A stretch of 64,000 nt of DNA from NCBI GenBank assembly GCA_029215795.1, contig JARDYH010000002.1, positions 273,490,310 to 273,554,309 on the forward strand, given 5' to 3'. A program made the translations under genes and the position numbers. This DNA comes from Anniella stebbinsi (taxonomy: Eukaryota; Chordata; Lepidosauria; Squamata; Anniellidae). This document shows, in pieces, positions 20,674 through 31,369 of the stretch. A model generated the notes under the pieces. The model searched no databases. It was not told the origin of the DNA and worked only from the letters and a program-made list of their open reading frames with translations. The first letter of the stretch is position 1. Every line of letters begins with the position of its first letter.

Positions 20674-22508
20674 TAGGGATGTGCACTGGATCGGACCCGA
20701 TCCACGATCCGAGTCCGGTCCAGTGGGAAATCGGATAAATTATCCGATTTCCGATCCCGCAGCTGGATCGGCCGATCCAATCCGAACCGGTCCGAAAAAG
20801 CTCCGAACCGGTTCGGCGGATCGGCGGATCGGCGGGCGCCCACTGGCGCCCACCGCCGCTTCCATTGGCGGGCGCCAGCGGGCGCCCGCCGATGAAAGTG
20901 GACAGCGGGGGGGGGGAGGAGGGGGGCACTTACCTTCTCGGCCCGGTGGCTCCCGTCCGGCGCCGGCGCCTACTACTACTAGCAGGCTCCGCGGCCTGCT
21001 CTAGGGTGGCGCGCCGGGTGATGTCATCACCCGGCGCGCTACTCTAGAGCAGGCCGCGGAGCCTGCTGGTAGTAGTAGGCGCCGGCGCCGGACGGGAGCC
21101 ACCGGGCCGGGAAGGTAAGGAGGGGGTGCGTGGAGGGGAGGAGGGGGCGCGCGGAGGGGGGAGGGGGGCCCTTACCTTTCCGGCCCGGCGGCTCCCGTCC
21201 GGCGCCGGCGCCTACTATTCCCAGCAGGCTCCGCGGCCTGCTCTAGGATGGCGCGCCGGGTGATGTCATCACCCGGCGCGCTACTCTAGAGCAGGCCGCG
21301 GAGCCTGCTGGAAGTAGTAGGCGCCGGCGCCGGACGGGAGCCGCCGGGCCGGAAAGGTAAGGAGGGGGTGCGTGGAGGGGAGGAGGGGGCGCGCGGAGGG
21401 GGGAGGGGGGCCCTTACCTTTCCGGCCCGGCGGCTCCCGTCCGGCGCCGGCGCCTACTATTCCCAGCAGGCTCCGCGGCCTGCTCTAGGATGGCGCGCCG
21501 GGTGATGTCATCACCCGGCGCGCTACTCTAGAGCAGGCCGCGGAGCCTGCTGGAAGTAGTAGGCGCCGGCGCCGGACGGGAGCCGCCGGGCCGGAAAGGT
21601 AAGGAGGGGGTGCGTGGAGGGGAGGAGGGGGCGCGCGGAGGGGGGAGGGGGGCCCTTACCTTTCCGGCCCGGCGGCTCCCGTCCGGCGCCGGCGCCTACT
21701 ACTCCCAGCAGGCTCCGCGGCCTGCTCTAGGATGGCGCGCCGGGTGATGTCATCACCCGGCGCGCTACTCTAGAGCAGGCCGCGGAGCCTGCTGGAAGTA
21801 GTAGGCGCCGGCGCCGGACGGGAGCCGCCGGGCCGGAAAGGTAAGGAGGGGGTGCGTGGAGGGGAGGAGGGGGCGCGCGGAGGGGGGAGGGGGGAGGAGG
21901 GGGCGCGCGGAGGGGGGAGGGGGGCCCTTACCTGCCCGGCCCGGCGGCTCCCGTCCGGCGCCGGCGCCTACTACTACCAGCAGGCTCCGCGGCCTGCTCC
22001 AGGGTGGCGCGCCGGGTGATGTCATCACCCGGCGCGCTACTCGAGAGTAGGCCGCGGAGCCCGCTGGTAGTAGCCGCCGGCGCCGGACGTGCCGAGAAGG
22101 TAAGTGGCGGGGAAGGGGGCTTACCCCCCCCCCCGGAGCCGTCCGCTTCTATCCGCTGGCGCCCGCGGGCGCCAGCGGATGGAAGCAGGCGGCCCCAGGG
22201 GGGGTAGGGAGCGCGGGGGAGGGGGTTTACCTGCCGGGGCCGTCCACAGCGGACGGCCCCGGGGGGGGGGGGAGGGAGTTAGGCCCCCCCTTACCCACCC
22301 GCCGCCATTTTTTCCTCATAGACTTGCATTGCAATGCAAGTCTATGGGGAAAAAAATGGCGGCCGATCCAAAAATTTCCGATTTTTGGATCGGGATCGGA
22401 CTCGATCCGGTCCGGGGGGCCTCCGATTTTGTCCGAACCGGTCCGGGACAAAATTGGAGGTCCCGATCCGGGTCCCGATCCGATCCGGGGGGTCCGTGCA
22501 CACCCCTA
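20674..22508. mobile_element. Large GC-rich hAT-like element, 1835 bp
   Basis: Ends TAGGGATGTGCAC and, at the right, GTGCACACCCCTA, flanked by a perfect 8-bp TSD GTATAAAC (20666-20673 and 22509-22516). Subterminal zones (20690-20835 and 22365-22495) are packed with GATCCG/CGGATC motifs. The centre is five tandem copies of a palindrome (20929-22104). Overall extremely GC- and CpG-rich. Near the right end a hairpin reads AGACTTGCATTGCAATGCAA with flanking ATGGCGGC-type arms. No transposase. The 136-aa and other frames are translations of repeats. The ends are shared with the element at 41116-43792. Confidence 0.85.
20929..22104. repeat. Array of five tandem palindromes, 242-bp period
   Basis: Palindromes lie at 20929-21119, 21171-21361, 21413-21603, 21655-21845 and 21927-22104; starts are 242 bp apart for the first four, then 272. 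Each runs from CTTACC to its complement GGTAAG, with arms GGCTCCCGTCCGGCGCCGGC / complement and a centre GGGTGATGTCATCACCC. Copies 2-4 are nearly identical. The spacers are G-rich (runs of 4-6 G) and could form G-quadruplexes. The last spacer carries a ~30-bp duplication. Confidence 0.9.
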
Positions 22509-22665
22509 GTATAAACAGCCCCAACCCAACAGAGGCACTTACAGGCCAAAGGTCTCCTTGAATGAAGCGGTCTTTGCCTGCTGGCAGAATGGCAGCAGAG
22601 AGGGAGTAAACCTAACCTCCCTTGGAAGGGAGCTCCATAGCCTGGAAGCAGCCACTGAAATGTAC

Positions 22666-23235
22666 ATGTTAGTAAATCACACATGATTGAGTTGATGCTT
22701 GGGGGAAGTTGCTGTTTCAAATCTTTCTTGTTGATCGTTTTGATGTGCACTATCAGCTGTCTTGATGTTCGGTGTGTATCGCCTTACATTTTCTTAATTT
22801 ATTTATCGGTAGATTAATAAGGCTAAAGACATCCACTCCTTGTCCATTTCATCAATTGAAAACTTTATTTATTGACAAGAGTGTCTAATAGATATTGACT
22901 TAAATTATCTTGATTCCCCCTTCCAGTCACTATCTTTCTTGTGATAGACATTCTATTTTAGTAGGCATTTTTCCATGTCCTTGACATTAGCTTATTAATT
23001 TAAGCATTTTAATTTATGTAGTAGATTGTTTTCAATCATAGATCTTAAAGTAGTTTACTAAGGCAGATTTTTGTCTTTTTTCTACAACTGGATGAAGAGA
23101 AAAACTGAAGCTTACCCAGAATCAAATAGATCAACTTTTTATGAGGATAATTAAAGGAGAGGTTATTTTCCCAACATTCATTTTCCAATTCACCAAGGAC
23201 AGTTTGAAGAATTGGCCTATTTGTTACTTTTATAG
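22666..23235. other. Unassigned AT-rich DNA
   Basis: Nothing recognised beyond possible LINE tail at 22730-22810. Confidence 0.35.
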
Positions 23236-23425
23236 CACCTAGAATCTCAGAGAGGCACACATTATCCCATTTTATCCTTGTAACACACTCTCAAGTAGGC
23301 TAAGAGAGAAAGAGTAACACTGACTCACCCAAGGTCACCCAGTGAGCTCTATGGATGAAAGCAGATTTGTATTCGGTCAAAGTCCAGGACTCTATCCACT
23401 GCAACTTACTGCCTCTCTCCTATAC
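23236..23425 (-). mobile_element. Degraded SINE (Sauria/MIR-like)
   Basis: On plus: CTTGTAACACACTCTCAAGT, CCAAGGTCACCCAGTGAGCT and TCCAGGACTCTATCCACTGC appear in the order expected for a complemented tRNA-SINE body and head. Decayed. Confidence 0.5.
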
Positions 23426-24236
23426 ATCAAATAGACATATTAGAGGCTTTAATGAAGAGGGTGGGCAAGAAATGTTTGTCAAGATAGAGATGATCCTGAG
23501 AAATTCTGATAAATGTTACTAGTCTTTTCAAAATCCTTCTTGTTTCCCTCAGGATCCCTTGGGCATTTCTTCCAAGCAGGACTGTCCAAATTCATATTAA
23601 GTATGCTAGGCAAGATTTAATGATGACTCTAGTTCCAGATCATAGTTTTTCACTGTGCATTGAGAGTTCCATCACATCACATCCAGCACTGGTGTGAATT
23701 ATGTAGGCTGATTATCGAAGCTACTGAACTTCTGCAGAAGCCAACGTTTCCAGTTTGGGGCAGTAAAAACAGATGCTGCGTGAAATACCAGACTAACAGT
23801 CCTCCAGTGATGTTTCTGCGTGAAATACTGCTATTCTTATCAAAATGCTTTTGGTTCCCTCAAACTTCCCAGGATGTTTTCCCAAACAGGAACCTTCAGA
23901 TTCATTCCAAAATGTTGTGATTGAAGGAGTAATGGGGAGCAGTTGACTCTGACAGGAGCTATTTTGGTTCAGCCCAATGGCCTATATGTGCTAAGCCCTA
24001 GAATGGTTTGTTCCAGTTCATGTGTGCTCCTCAAGAGAGATGGAAAAGGAAGGTTGGATAAAAGAGTGTCTGATTCACATACACTCTTTGGGGAAATCCT
24101 AGGCTATCCTAAAATGGCTCTCATGCCTGCCTTATCTGTATAACATGAAAGGCAGAAAAACATTACTCTCTTTCTCTGCTTGGGTAAATGCTTCTTTTTA
24201 ATGAATCATTTTTGTTTTAATTTTAGTACCTGCAGG
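23426..24236. other. Unassigned DNA with an internal imperfect duplication
   Basis: CAAAATCCTTCTTGTTTCCCTCAGGAT-type text near 23527 recurs loosely near 23840 (CAAAATGCTTTTGGTTCCCT), suggesting an old local duplication of ~310 bp offset. No gene recognised. Confidence 0.3.
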
Positions 24237-24594
24237 ACTTGAATCAACATAAAAATGAAGTTGGGAGCACTTAAAAGAGTTGAGGGAGGGTTCCCCCCTT
24301 CATTTCCATTAACTTTCAATCTATCCTACACGGGAGGTTTAATGCACATTTGCCATGACTTTGATCCACTTTTTCAGGGCTGGACTCACTCAGGGCGAGA
24401 GAACAGCACAACGGGGACGACATCATGCCAGTCTAGTGCTGAAAAAGTGGATCAAAGTCCTGGCAGATGTGCATTAAACCTCTCGTGTGATGACGCTTGT
24501 AGTAAGATAGATAGAAAGTTAATGGAAATGAAGGGGGGAACCCTCCTGCAACTCTTTTAAGTGCCCCCAACTTCATTTTTATGTTGATTCAAGT
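24237..24594. mobile_element. Long inverted-repeat MITE, 358 bp
   Basis: Starts ACTTGAATCAACATAAAAAT and ends with its exact complement. Arms of about 155 bp remain paired to near 24385 and 24440, with a small GC-richer centre. A TIR this well kept means a relatively young copy. CAGG just outside on both sides (with an ~8-bp difference) may be the true ends. No TSD is certain, so the superfamily is open. Confidence 0.7.
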
Positions 24595-25132
24595 ATTTTC
24601 TCCTGAGGCATGAAAGCTTCTTGACCCTTTAACAAACTTTTATGAAATAATGCATTGCTATAGAAATATTTTTCACTGTTTTGCCTTAAAAAAAAAGACA
24701 TGTTTAATTTACCAGGAGAGTTAACATGAAGTATTAAGCAGAATACCCAATCAAGAAGGGTTTTTTTTTTTCTAGTATTGCATTATGCATTAAGAAGGAG
24801 GTATTTCTTAAGACACTCAGAAGTGTGACACACTGGCTAAGGTGTGAGTGAGCAGAACTATGCAGTCTGCCTTTTTTAACCTCATGTTAATCTTCTTCAG
24901 TCACATGTAGATTTAAGTCCTTCAGGGATGGGATGATAATTCAGTTTGTTCAAATCCAAGCACAGATCTTTCTGTGGTTAAAAAAGAAAAGGTTAAAAGT
25001 TGTATGCAGCTTTGAAGTAAGGCGGTATCTTTCACAACTGCCCCATTTGCTAAAACTGCAATGGCAGTATTTTCACAGGTATGAACTTTCAGGCCTGGTT
25101 TGGGATTTGGTGAGTCTTGCTAAGAAGATAAT
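24595..25132. other. Unassigned AT-rich DNA
   Basis: Nothing recognised. Confidence 0.4.
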
Positions 25133-25625
25133 GGCTTAGTTCAGCAACACTTTAGGCAATGGAGGGGTTAATAACACACTGCATTATGTTCCTGGTGCTT
25201 GCCACACAACATGTTGCCCCTCCCTCGTCGTCGCATGGCTGAAAGTCCCAGCGTCCTTCTGGGCTGCTCCTCCTTCCTCCTTCCCCCCTCCCTCAGTCCT
25301 CCGGCCGTATCCCATGATGCACCACAAGTTCTGCCAGCTGTATAGGAGCGGCTGTGTTTTACCCCGCCGCTGCTGCCAGGGAACTCTATGACTGACTGAA
25401 ATAATACACGGAGAGAGGGGGATTCTTGACACACAACACTTTAAGCAACAAATTTTGGGACAAACAACTGAGCAGCCCGTTGTTTTTCCCCATTGTTTAA
25501 TTCACCAAAATTGTGTATTGTCAGTTGTGTGTGCATTGTGTGTTGCCTGCCACATGGCACAATAAGCAACACAACTGACGGTTGATTCCCCCCTCCGTTG
25601 ATTATCCTGTCGTCCGAATTGAGCC
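25133..25625. mobile_element. PIF/Harbinger-like MITE, long form, 493 bp
   Basis: Left end GGCTTAGTTCAGC and right end GTCGTCCGAATTGAGCC (inverted) flanked by the 3-bp TSD AAT (25130-25132, 25626-25628). The body includes CACACAACATGTTGCCCCTC and a GC-rich middle. It is about 80% alike by eye to 26752-27228, and shares ends with 35239-35544 and 46210-46436. Three-bp TSDs at all four copies point to PIF/Harbinger. The 82-88-aa minus frames here are not genes. Confidence 0.75.
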
Positions 25626-26020
25626 AATCAATGCATGCCCATAAACATAGTCGAACTCCAGATCAAGAAGTCTTTAAGTTTTTTTAATATTTCATGTCTG
25701 TAGTTGTTTTCCTAAATAACAATTGTTCCATCATTTTAGGCTTCTCTAATGCAATCTTTGACTTTATACTATTGGCTACATTCTCCAATGATTTTTTTTT
25801 TAAAAAAAGCTTTCAAGCATGCCATCTTTATCCTGGATGTGACAGAGTTGGCAGAGCGGTCTTCAAGGTCTAGAAATTATGGGATACTACAATCTATTTT
25901 TGATTCTTTCAAATTTTGGATGTTGGTAAAAGTTAGTCCAAAAAAACTGGAGGAACAGGAAGCTATGTACTCCACCCACAGTCACATTGGGTACAAATAT
26001 ATGACAGTTTTATCATGAAC
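25626..26020. other. Unassigned DNA
   Basis: Nothing recognised. The 89-aa frame at 25749-26018 has no identifiable domain. Confidence 0.35.
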
Positions 26021-26250
26021 TATTTATTTAATTAATTGATTTATATCTTGCCTTTTAGAGTGAGAAAAACATTCTTACAAGGCTACTTACAACAATATAG
26101 AAGTTAAACAGTTCTATAATAATATCAATAATCAAACAAACATCATAGTTAAAACACATAATCATGATAACCTAAAATAGTGGCAGCCAGTGATATTGAA
26201 ACGTGAAAAGATCATTCAAACAGGCCAATAAAACCAGGGATTGCAAAATA
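26021..26250 (-). mobile_element. LINE 3' UTR fragment
   Basis: ATTTATTTAATTAATTGATT then TATATCTTGCCTTTTAGAGT and AAGGCTACTTACAACAATAT: the complemented 3' end pattern common to L2/CR1-like LINEs in reptiles. Confidence 0.45.
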
Positions 26251-26379
26251 ATGTAGACCATCAAGTGGAGATGATATGTACCATAGACATAATGTTGAAC
26301 AAGCTTGTTAACAAACCACTGCATGGGAAACTATAACTGATAATGCCAAAGAAAACCTCTTTCAATGCCTCAAGTGTAC

Positions 26380-26725
26380 CTTTCTGTAGTTTGGAGTCAT
26401 AAAGTCTACAACATCAAGAAGCATTCACTGGATCATCTAAAACAATTAAAAACAAAACACCCCAAGTACACCTTTCTGTAGTATGGGTGGATCTCCACAG
26501 CTGCTTTAAAGCGCTTTATAGTAGTAGTGACAACTGTTTTGGAGTGTGTCCTGGGCCCCAACAGTTGTCACAACTGTTATAAAGTGGTTTAAAGCACTTT
26601 ATAACAGTTGTCACTACTGTTATAAAGCACTTTAAAGTGCTTTAAAACAGCAGTATAGATCCTAGTCAACAACTTCATGAAGCATTCACTCTATAATTTT
26701 AAACAATTAAAAACAAAACAAATTG
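26380..26725. repeat. Tandem duplication, second copy split by a MITE
   Basis: Copy 1 (about 26380-26463) and copy 2 (26470-26488 plus 26663-26725) both contain ACCTTTCTGTAGT, GAAGCATTCACT and AAACAATTAAAAACAAAACA in the same order. The MITE at 26489-26662 interrupts copy 2, so duplication came first. Confidence 0.65.
26489..26662. mobile_element. Palindromic MITE, 174 bp
   Basis: Ends GGATCTCCACAGCTGCTTTA and, complemented, GGATCTATACTGCTGTTTTA. Arms are built from TTTAAAGC/GCTTTAAA and AACAGTTGTCAC/GTGACAACTGTT blocks. A decayed relative lies at about 32755-32870 (AGGATCTACACTATTGCTTT). Likely hAT; no TSD seen. Confidence 0.65.
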
Positions 26726-26751
26726 CCTAAGCAATGATGGAATGACACACT

Positions 26752-27228
26752 GGCCACCTTTGGATGACATCTTAGGCAATGGAGGAGGGAATAGCACACT
26801 CACGGTTAGTTATTTTCCCGGTGCTCACCACACAACATGTTGCCCCTCCCCTGTCATGTGGCTGAAAGTCCCGGCGTCCTTTTGGGCTGCTGGTGCTCCT
26901 CCCTCTCTCAGTCATCCCAGCCCTATCCCATCATGCATTGTGAGTTCTGCTGGCTGTACTGGAGCGGCCGGGGTGCTTTCGGCTACTCCTGCTGGAGAAC
27001 TGTATGAACTGGCAGAATAGTACACTCGACGAGGGAGATTTCACAACTGGGCCCGTCACACGACATTTTAATCAACAGGTCTCTGGATAAGCAATGGAGC
27101 AGCCTGTTGTTTGAATTGCCAAAATAACGTACTGTCAGTTGTGTCCCCCCTCCCACATGGCACAATAATCAGTACGACGGATGATTGACACCCCCCCACC
27201 TTGATTATCATGTCATCCGAACCAGGAC
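26752..27228. mobile_element. PIF/Harbinger-like MITE, long form, 477 bp
   Basis: Perfect 3-bp TSD ACT (26749-26751 and 27229-27231). Ends are diverged (GGCCACCTTTGGATGACAT left; GTCATCCGAACCAGGAC right). The interior parallels 25133-25625 (ACAACATGTTGCCCCTCCC, CTGAAAGTCCCGGCGTCCTT). More substitutions at the ends than in the 25-kb copy. The small frame at 26742-27020 is not a gene. Confidence 0.75.
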
Positions 27229-28699
27229 ACTGTTGCCCAAAGTTTGGGGAAAGTGTCCCATTCTATCATGGGCATAGGCAAGTGTTGTTGTTTTTAAGAC
27301 TGAACTCCTATGGTCCTTGGGAAAGCATCTCAGGACCATGGGATTTTTTTTTTATCTTTTGCTCCAGGGAGAACAGTGAGGTCTGTCCTTGAGTAGTGAA
27401 ACTGGACCTCGCAATGCTCCTCTTTGGGTCTGTGTTAAGGTCTGCAGCTGGTGCTTCTCCTATGTTGGAACTCCATATTCAAAGAGCACAAAAAGGAGGT
27501 GTTGTGTGGGCACATTGGGCGTGGCTGTGAATCAGCCCCCCCCCCCCGTGCACCCCAGCATACCCTCAGAATGGGAGAAAACTATACCACCTTGTAGCTG
27601 GAGAACTTCCTCCCCCACCCCACTGTAATTAATGGGAGGGAAAAGTAAAAGAGAAAAGAAAACATTTGGAAACAGCAGGATAAAAAGGAAGAAAAAAACG
27701 GTACCCCCAACTTCCTTCCCCGCTGACAGCAAAAGCACACAGGGCATTGCCTTGGTTTTTCTCTCTTCCTCCCCACAGGATTGCTCTGTAATCATAAATG
27801 ATACAGTGAATGTTTCCTGAAGCTGTTGCCCTTTAGGACCCAGTCCTGCTTAAAGCCAAGCATTCCTCTTATAATCTTGTGTGATTTGCCTTTGAAAGAG
27901 AGGCAGTCAGCTTGGAATTCTTCTTTACCACACCTATGTGTGAACAAGGGGACTACCAAAATCATGCCCTCCTTATCCAGAGTGGAGTTCATAGGAAGAT
28001 ACATCCAGGGCCAATGCATGAACCAAGATTGCCATCGTTTCAAGTGTGGAAATTAATCCAGGCTGGAAATGACTTTTGTATCTAGGTCAGTTGAAGTTTA
28101 TTTTATTTGTTTGAGATTTCAGGTTGGGTCTTTTCTCATTTTTTTTAAAGGTAGAATGAATTTAAACTTTCTTTGAATATAAGATTAATTTTGCTACTAA
28201 TAATTCCACTAAAGCTTTTGCTTCTCAGCAGGTAATTTTTCATCTTAAACTGAGGATATCAGATCAAATGCTGAAAGTTCATTGCCCAAAGTTCAAAAGC
28301 TTCAGTGAGAGCAGAATCAGTAATTAATAAATGTACTAAACAATCTTGTGGAATATGTTTGAATGAAGCTCAAATGGTTATCCTATGGAGAATAGTCACA
28401 CATTTGAACAGTTAAGTACAGTGGGTAAAGATAATTAAGAACATTTAATATTTATTATTTTTTGCTTATTATCCATTTGTTCCCTGTTCTGTCTTTGTTT
28501 CCTATTCCCAATAAATACTCACATTTTTTTATTCATAGAAGGCATCAGGGGCTCAGGTGACTCAAGGGTCTAGAAATAGCATATGTAGGCTTTTGCAATT
28601 AGGTCACAAGTTCTTCCAATTTGAATTAAGGGTGAGATGAATAGAGGTTAGTATACTTGCATAAATGTGCCTGAGAAGGGAGCAGATGATTCCAGATTC
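27229..28699. other. Unassigned DNA
   Basis: Short poly-C at about 27537-27547. No exon or repeat family recognised in ~1.5 kb. Confidence 0.35.
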
Positions 28700-28775
28700 T
28701 GTTGGTGTTATTTAATTAATTAATTGGTTTGTATAGTTCCATCAATGCGGTAGGATGTGCTCAAGCCTATCCAGG
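28700..28775 (-). mobile_element. Short LINE tail fragment
   Basis: ATTTAATTAATTAATTGGTT followed by GTATAGTTCCATCAATGCGG fits a complemented L2-like 3' end. Small and decayed. Confidence 0.4.
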
Positions 28776-29309
28776 TTTGAAGATCCTTGTGAAAGGCCCT
28801 TCTATCGTTACCACTGCCATCATATGCTTGTTTGGTGGGGATTTATGGGTATCTTAGAATTTCAGTTCAGTTCACAAATCACTCAAAAATGCCCATTCCT
28901 AATCCTGAACTTGAATGGAAACAGAGCACTTTTTATCCTGAAATGTTTACGGATTACTGAACTTGTCTTCACATTCTCAAAATGTGCAACCATTTCAAAA
29001 TCCACAACTTTCTCAAAACAGGCACATTTTAAAACAACATTTATTCTGTGGGGAAAATTTGCACAACCTGGGAATTGTTTACACAACTTTCACATTCAAT
29101 AGCTGTTTATTTTACATAATTTCCCCATTCATGCAAAACAAAGTGATCACAAATGTGAGCGCAAATTGAGGAGAGATGAGCAGCTAGCTGATGTTCAGAG
29201 TTGAGCTTGAACATCACTCCTTCACCCATCCATAGTGGGGATGCAAGAAAGGCCCTTCACTTAGCATGCAAATACATATTCAGGTAGGCCTTTGGCATAT
29301 AAGCTGATC
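28776..29309. other. Unassigned AT-rich DNA
   Basis: 28870-29120 has MITE-like texture with repeated CAAAA/TTTTG tracts but no ends could be set. The 115-aa frame at 28755-29102 is not recognisable. Confidence 0.3.
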
Positions 29310-29487
29310 TGTTGCTAAGGTTTTTTTTAATGGATTGGTACTGGTTTTTTCCTTTATTGTTGTGTTTTTAATTGCATTGTTTGTGTCATGTTTTAATTCA
29401 GTTTTTGATTTTAATCTAGATTTTATTGTTAGCCACCTTGAGTGCCATTTTGGGGTTAAAAGGTGGGATAAAAAATACATAAATTGC
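29310..29487 (+). mobile_element. LINE/SINE 3' end
   Basis: T-rich 3' UTR followed by GCCACCTTGAGTGCCATTTT, AAAAGGTGGGATAAAAAATA and CATAAATT. This GCCACCTTGAG...AAGGTGGGATAAA arrangement is a typical reptile LINE 3' terminus. Confidence 0.55.
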
Positions 29488-30060
29488 ATGGCACTTTGCA
29501 GAGTACAAAAGAATAGGTGTAAGAGAACGAGTCCCAAGGAGGTTACTCTCTAAATTTTAACGGGAATTTTGACAGGGGAAAGAAATGGAGAGAAATGGAG
29601 GCAGAAATAAACAGGGAAGGGATATGTGGTTGTTTGAAATACATGTGCTTTGCTTAGTTACAGGCTTAGTTGCAGTAAAGCATGGGAATTAGGAAGTTGA
29701 GCCAAAGGCTTTATGGAAAATGTAATTTTTGAGGTAGAATGTGAAAGAAGGAAGAAGAGAGATCGCATCATACAGGCGTTCTAGGAGGTAGGTCGAGTCA
29801 TACAGGGCATCAAGGAGGAAAATGAAGAGTCTTTTGAGGGAGCAGAAAGTCTTTGGATGTTGGAGGGTGGTGGAGCTGGAGGAAGAAAGATCATAGGAAG
29901 GGATGTGTTGGGATAGTAGAGTGGAGAGATAGCGCTATGGAGGGTTTTGAAGGTAAGGACAAGGAGCTTATGCTGGATCTGGGAGAAGGCAAGGGGGTAG
30001 TGTAGGGATTTAAGGAGGGGCATCATTTGATCAGAGTGGGGCAAATGATTTTGTCAGCAG
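29488..30060 (-). pseudogene. LINE ORF2 C-terminus and 3' UTR (L2-like)
   Basis: On the minus strand, the 87-aa frame at 29781-30044 includes LAFSQIQHKLLVLTFKTLHS, which corresponds to the IQxKLLxLTxKALH region after the RT thumb in L2/CR1-type LINEs. Plus-strand 29488-29630 (GCACTTTGCAGAGTACAAAA, CCAAGGAGGTTACTCTCTAA) is the complemented 3' UTR. Abuts 29310-29487 in opposite orientation. Confidence 0.55.
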
Positions 30061-31369
30061 AGTTGACTTGTCAGGGGAGCGGGGGGAGCAGGGAGGAACC
30101 AAGGTGAGACAGTGAAAGACCAGAGAAGAAACAATTGCACATTGTTGGGAACAGTAGATATATTTCCTTAAAGGAAGAGCAGTAGTATTCTGTCTTCATT
30201 TATTGAAGCAGAGTGTTTGTGTATCTCTTTGAGTCTGTGTGTATAGATTTTATAACATTATCTCCTATGATGTTGGTTGCAGTGTGGAAGTGGGGCAGGG
30301 GTTGCATGATGCATTTTCTGAGACTGTGAAAAGATTTGCTTCATTCTGTTTTCACCATTTCTGTGTAAGGAGGGGTTTTAAATTTCTGATGGGGTGGAGC
30401 TAATTATAATTATCACTATTGTAGTTCAAAATGAGCCAAACTAGACCCAAGTGTACTTCATTTTCAGGGGCTCCGGGCTACTCTGCAAAGGAAGAGGCTT
30501 GTCAGCATCCTGCTTAAACCTACCTGTGTGTTTCTCTGGCCTGTCAGTCTGATTGCATCCATGATGCTGAACTTGCTTGCCCAGAGAAGAACTGATCTAG
30601 CTTTGTTTCCTGATCCTGCCACACCTGACACCTAAAACTGATCCTGAAAAGTTTCTTTGCCAGATTCCAGAAGTCCACTACAATCAGTAAGTCAAACCCA
30701 AACTAACCTAATTGTTTTCCCCTAGCCAGAACAGAACATGAAGCATTATTTTAAATCCTCTCCTGACAATGTGCCTGTATGGAACAACAACAAAATCAAT
30801 TACTGGATTAGGTTAAGAAGAGTCTGGCTAAAAGCAAAACATTGTAGTGATACATACAGTGCTTCCAACTAGCATGACTGATTAGCATATAAAACTGTTA
30901 TCTGAGATTATTTTAATATGTTTGGGGTTGGTCTAGGATTCTGTTCTTCACTATCTTTAAGGGTAGCAAAGCAGCAGGCAGGCAGGCAGGAGGCTTGCTG
31001 CCTTAAGGCTGCAATCCACTGTGGCAGACTGGGGAGATAAACAGAGAACAGTGAGAGAGGAAAACATTTCTGCAGATTGCTACTTCTCCCATACTGTGGT
31101 GCTCAGACTTTTACAGTAGCTGTTGAAACAGTTCCCCCCTGTGTAGCCTTTAACTTTAACTTAAATATACATGGGGTTTTGTTTTGCTTCAAATGAACTC
31201 CATTAGATCAGCTGTGTCTGTTGTGGTTAGAATTAGAGGACCACAGGTGGTGCAGGGTGCATCAGATTTCCAGTGTCCAAGTTTTGAGGTAATGTGGCAG
31301 TGTTAGATTATATTTCTGAATGAACAAGAGGACAGACCCTGTAAGCTTCATATCTTTTACCATCCTATC
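30061..31369. other. Unassigned DNA
   Basis: No exon or family recognised. Short GGCA repeats at about 30974-30990. Confidence 0.35.

Larger units (their letters stand above)
20485..22665 (-). mobile_element. LINE 3' region split by a hAT element
   Basis: The left piece (20485-20673) looks like a complemented LINE 3' UTR (tail ATGTATTTACTT, then TACTCTGCCTTTCTATCAGC). The right piece (22509-22665) has complemented sequence further upstream in the same class (CCTCCCTTGGAAGGGAGCTCCATAGCC is characteristic, given here in shortened form: GGAAGGGAGCTCCATAGCC). The hAT at 20674-22508 lies between, with an exact TSD. Confidence 0.5.

Noticed and set aside
22104..22514. 136-aa plus-strand ORF (and other long frames in 20681-22750)
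   Set aside because: They translate GC-rich palindromes and GATCCG repeats of a transposon; stop codons are rare only because the sequence is GC-rich. No domain.
28755..29102. 115-aa plus-strand ORF
   Set aside because: No recognisable domain; overlaps AT-rich, MITE-like text and an antisense frame of similar length.
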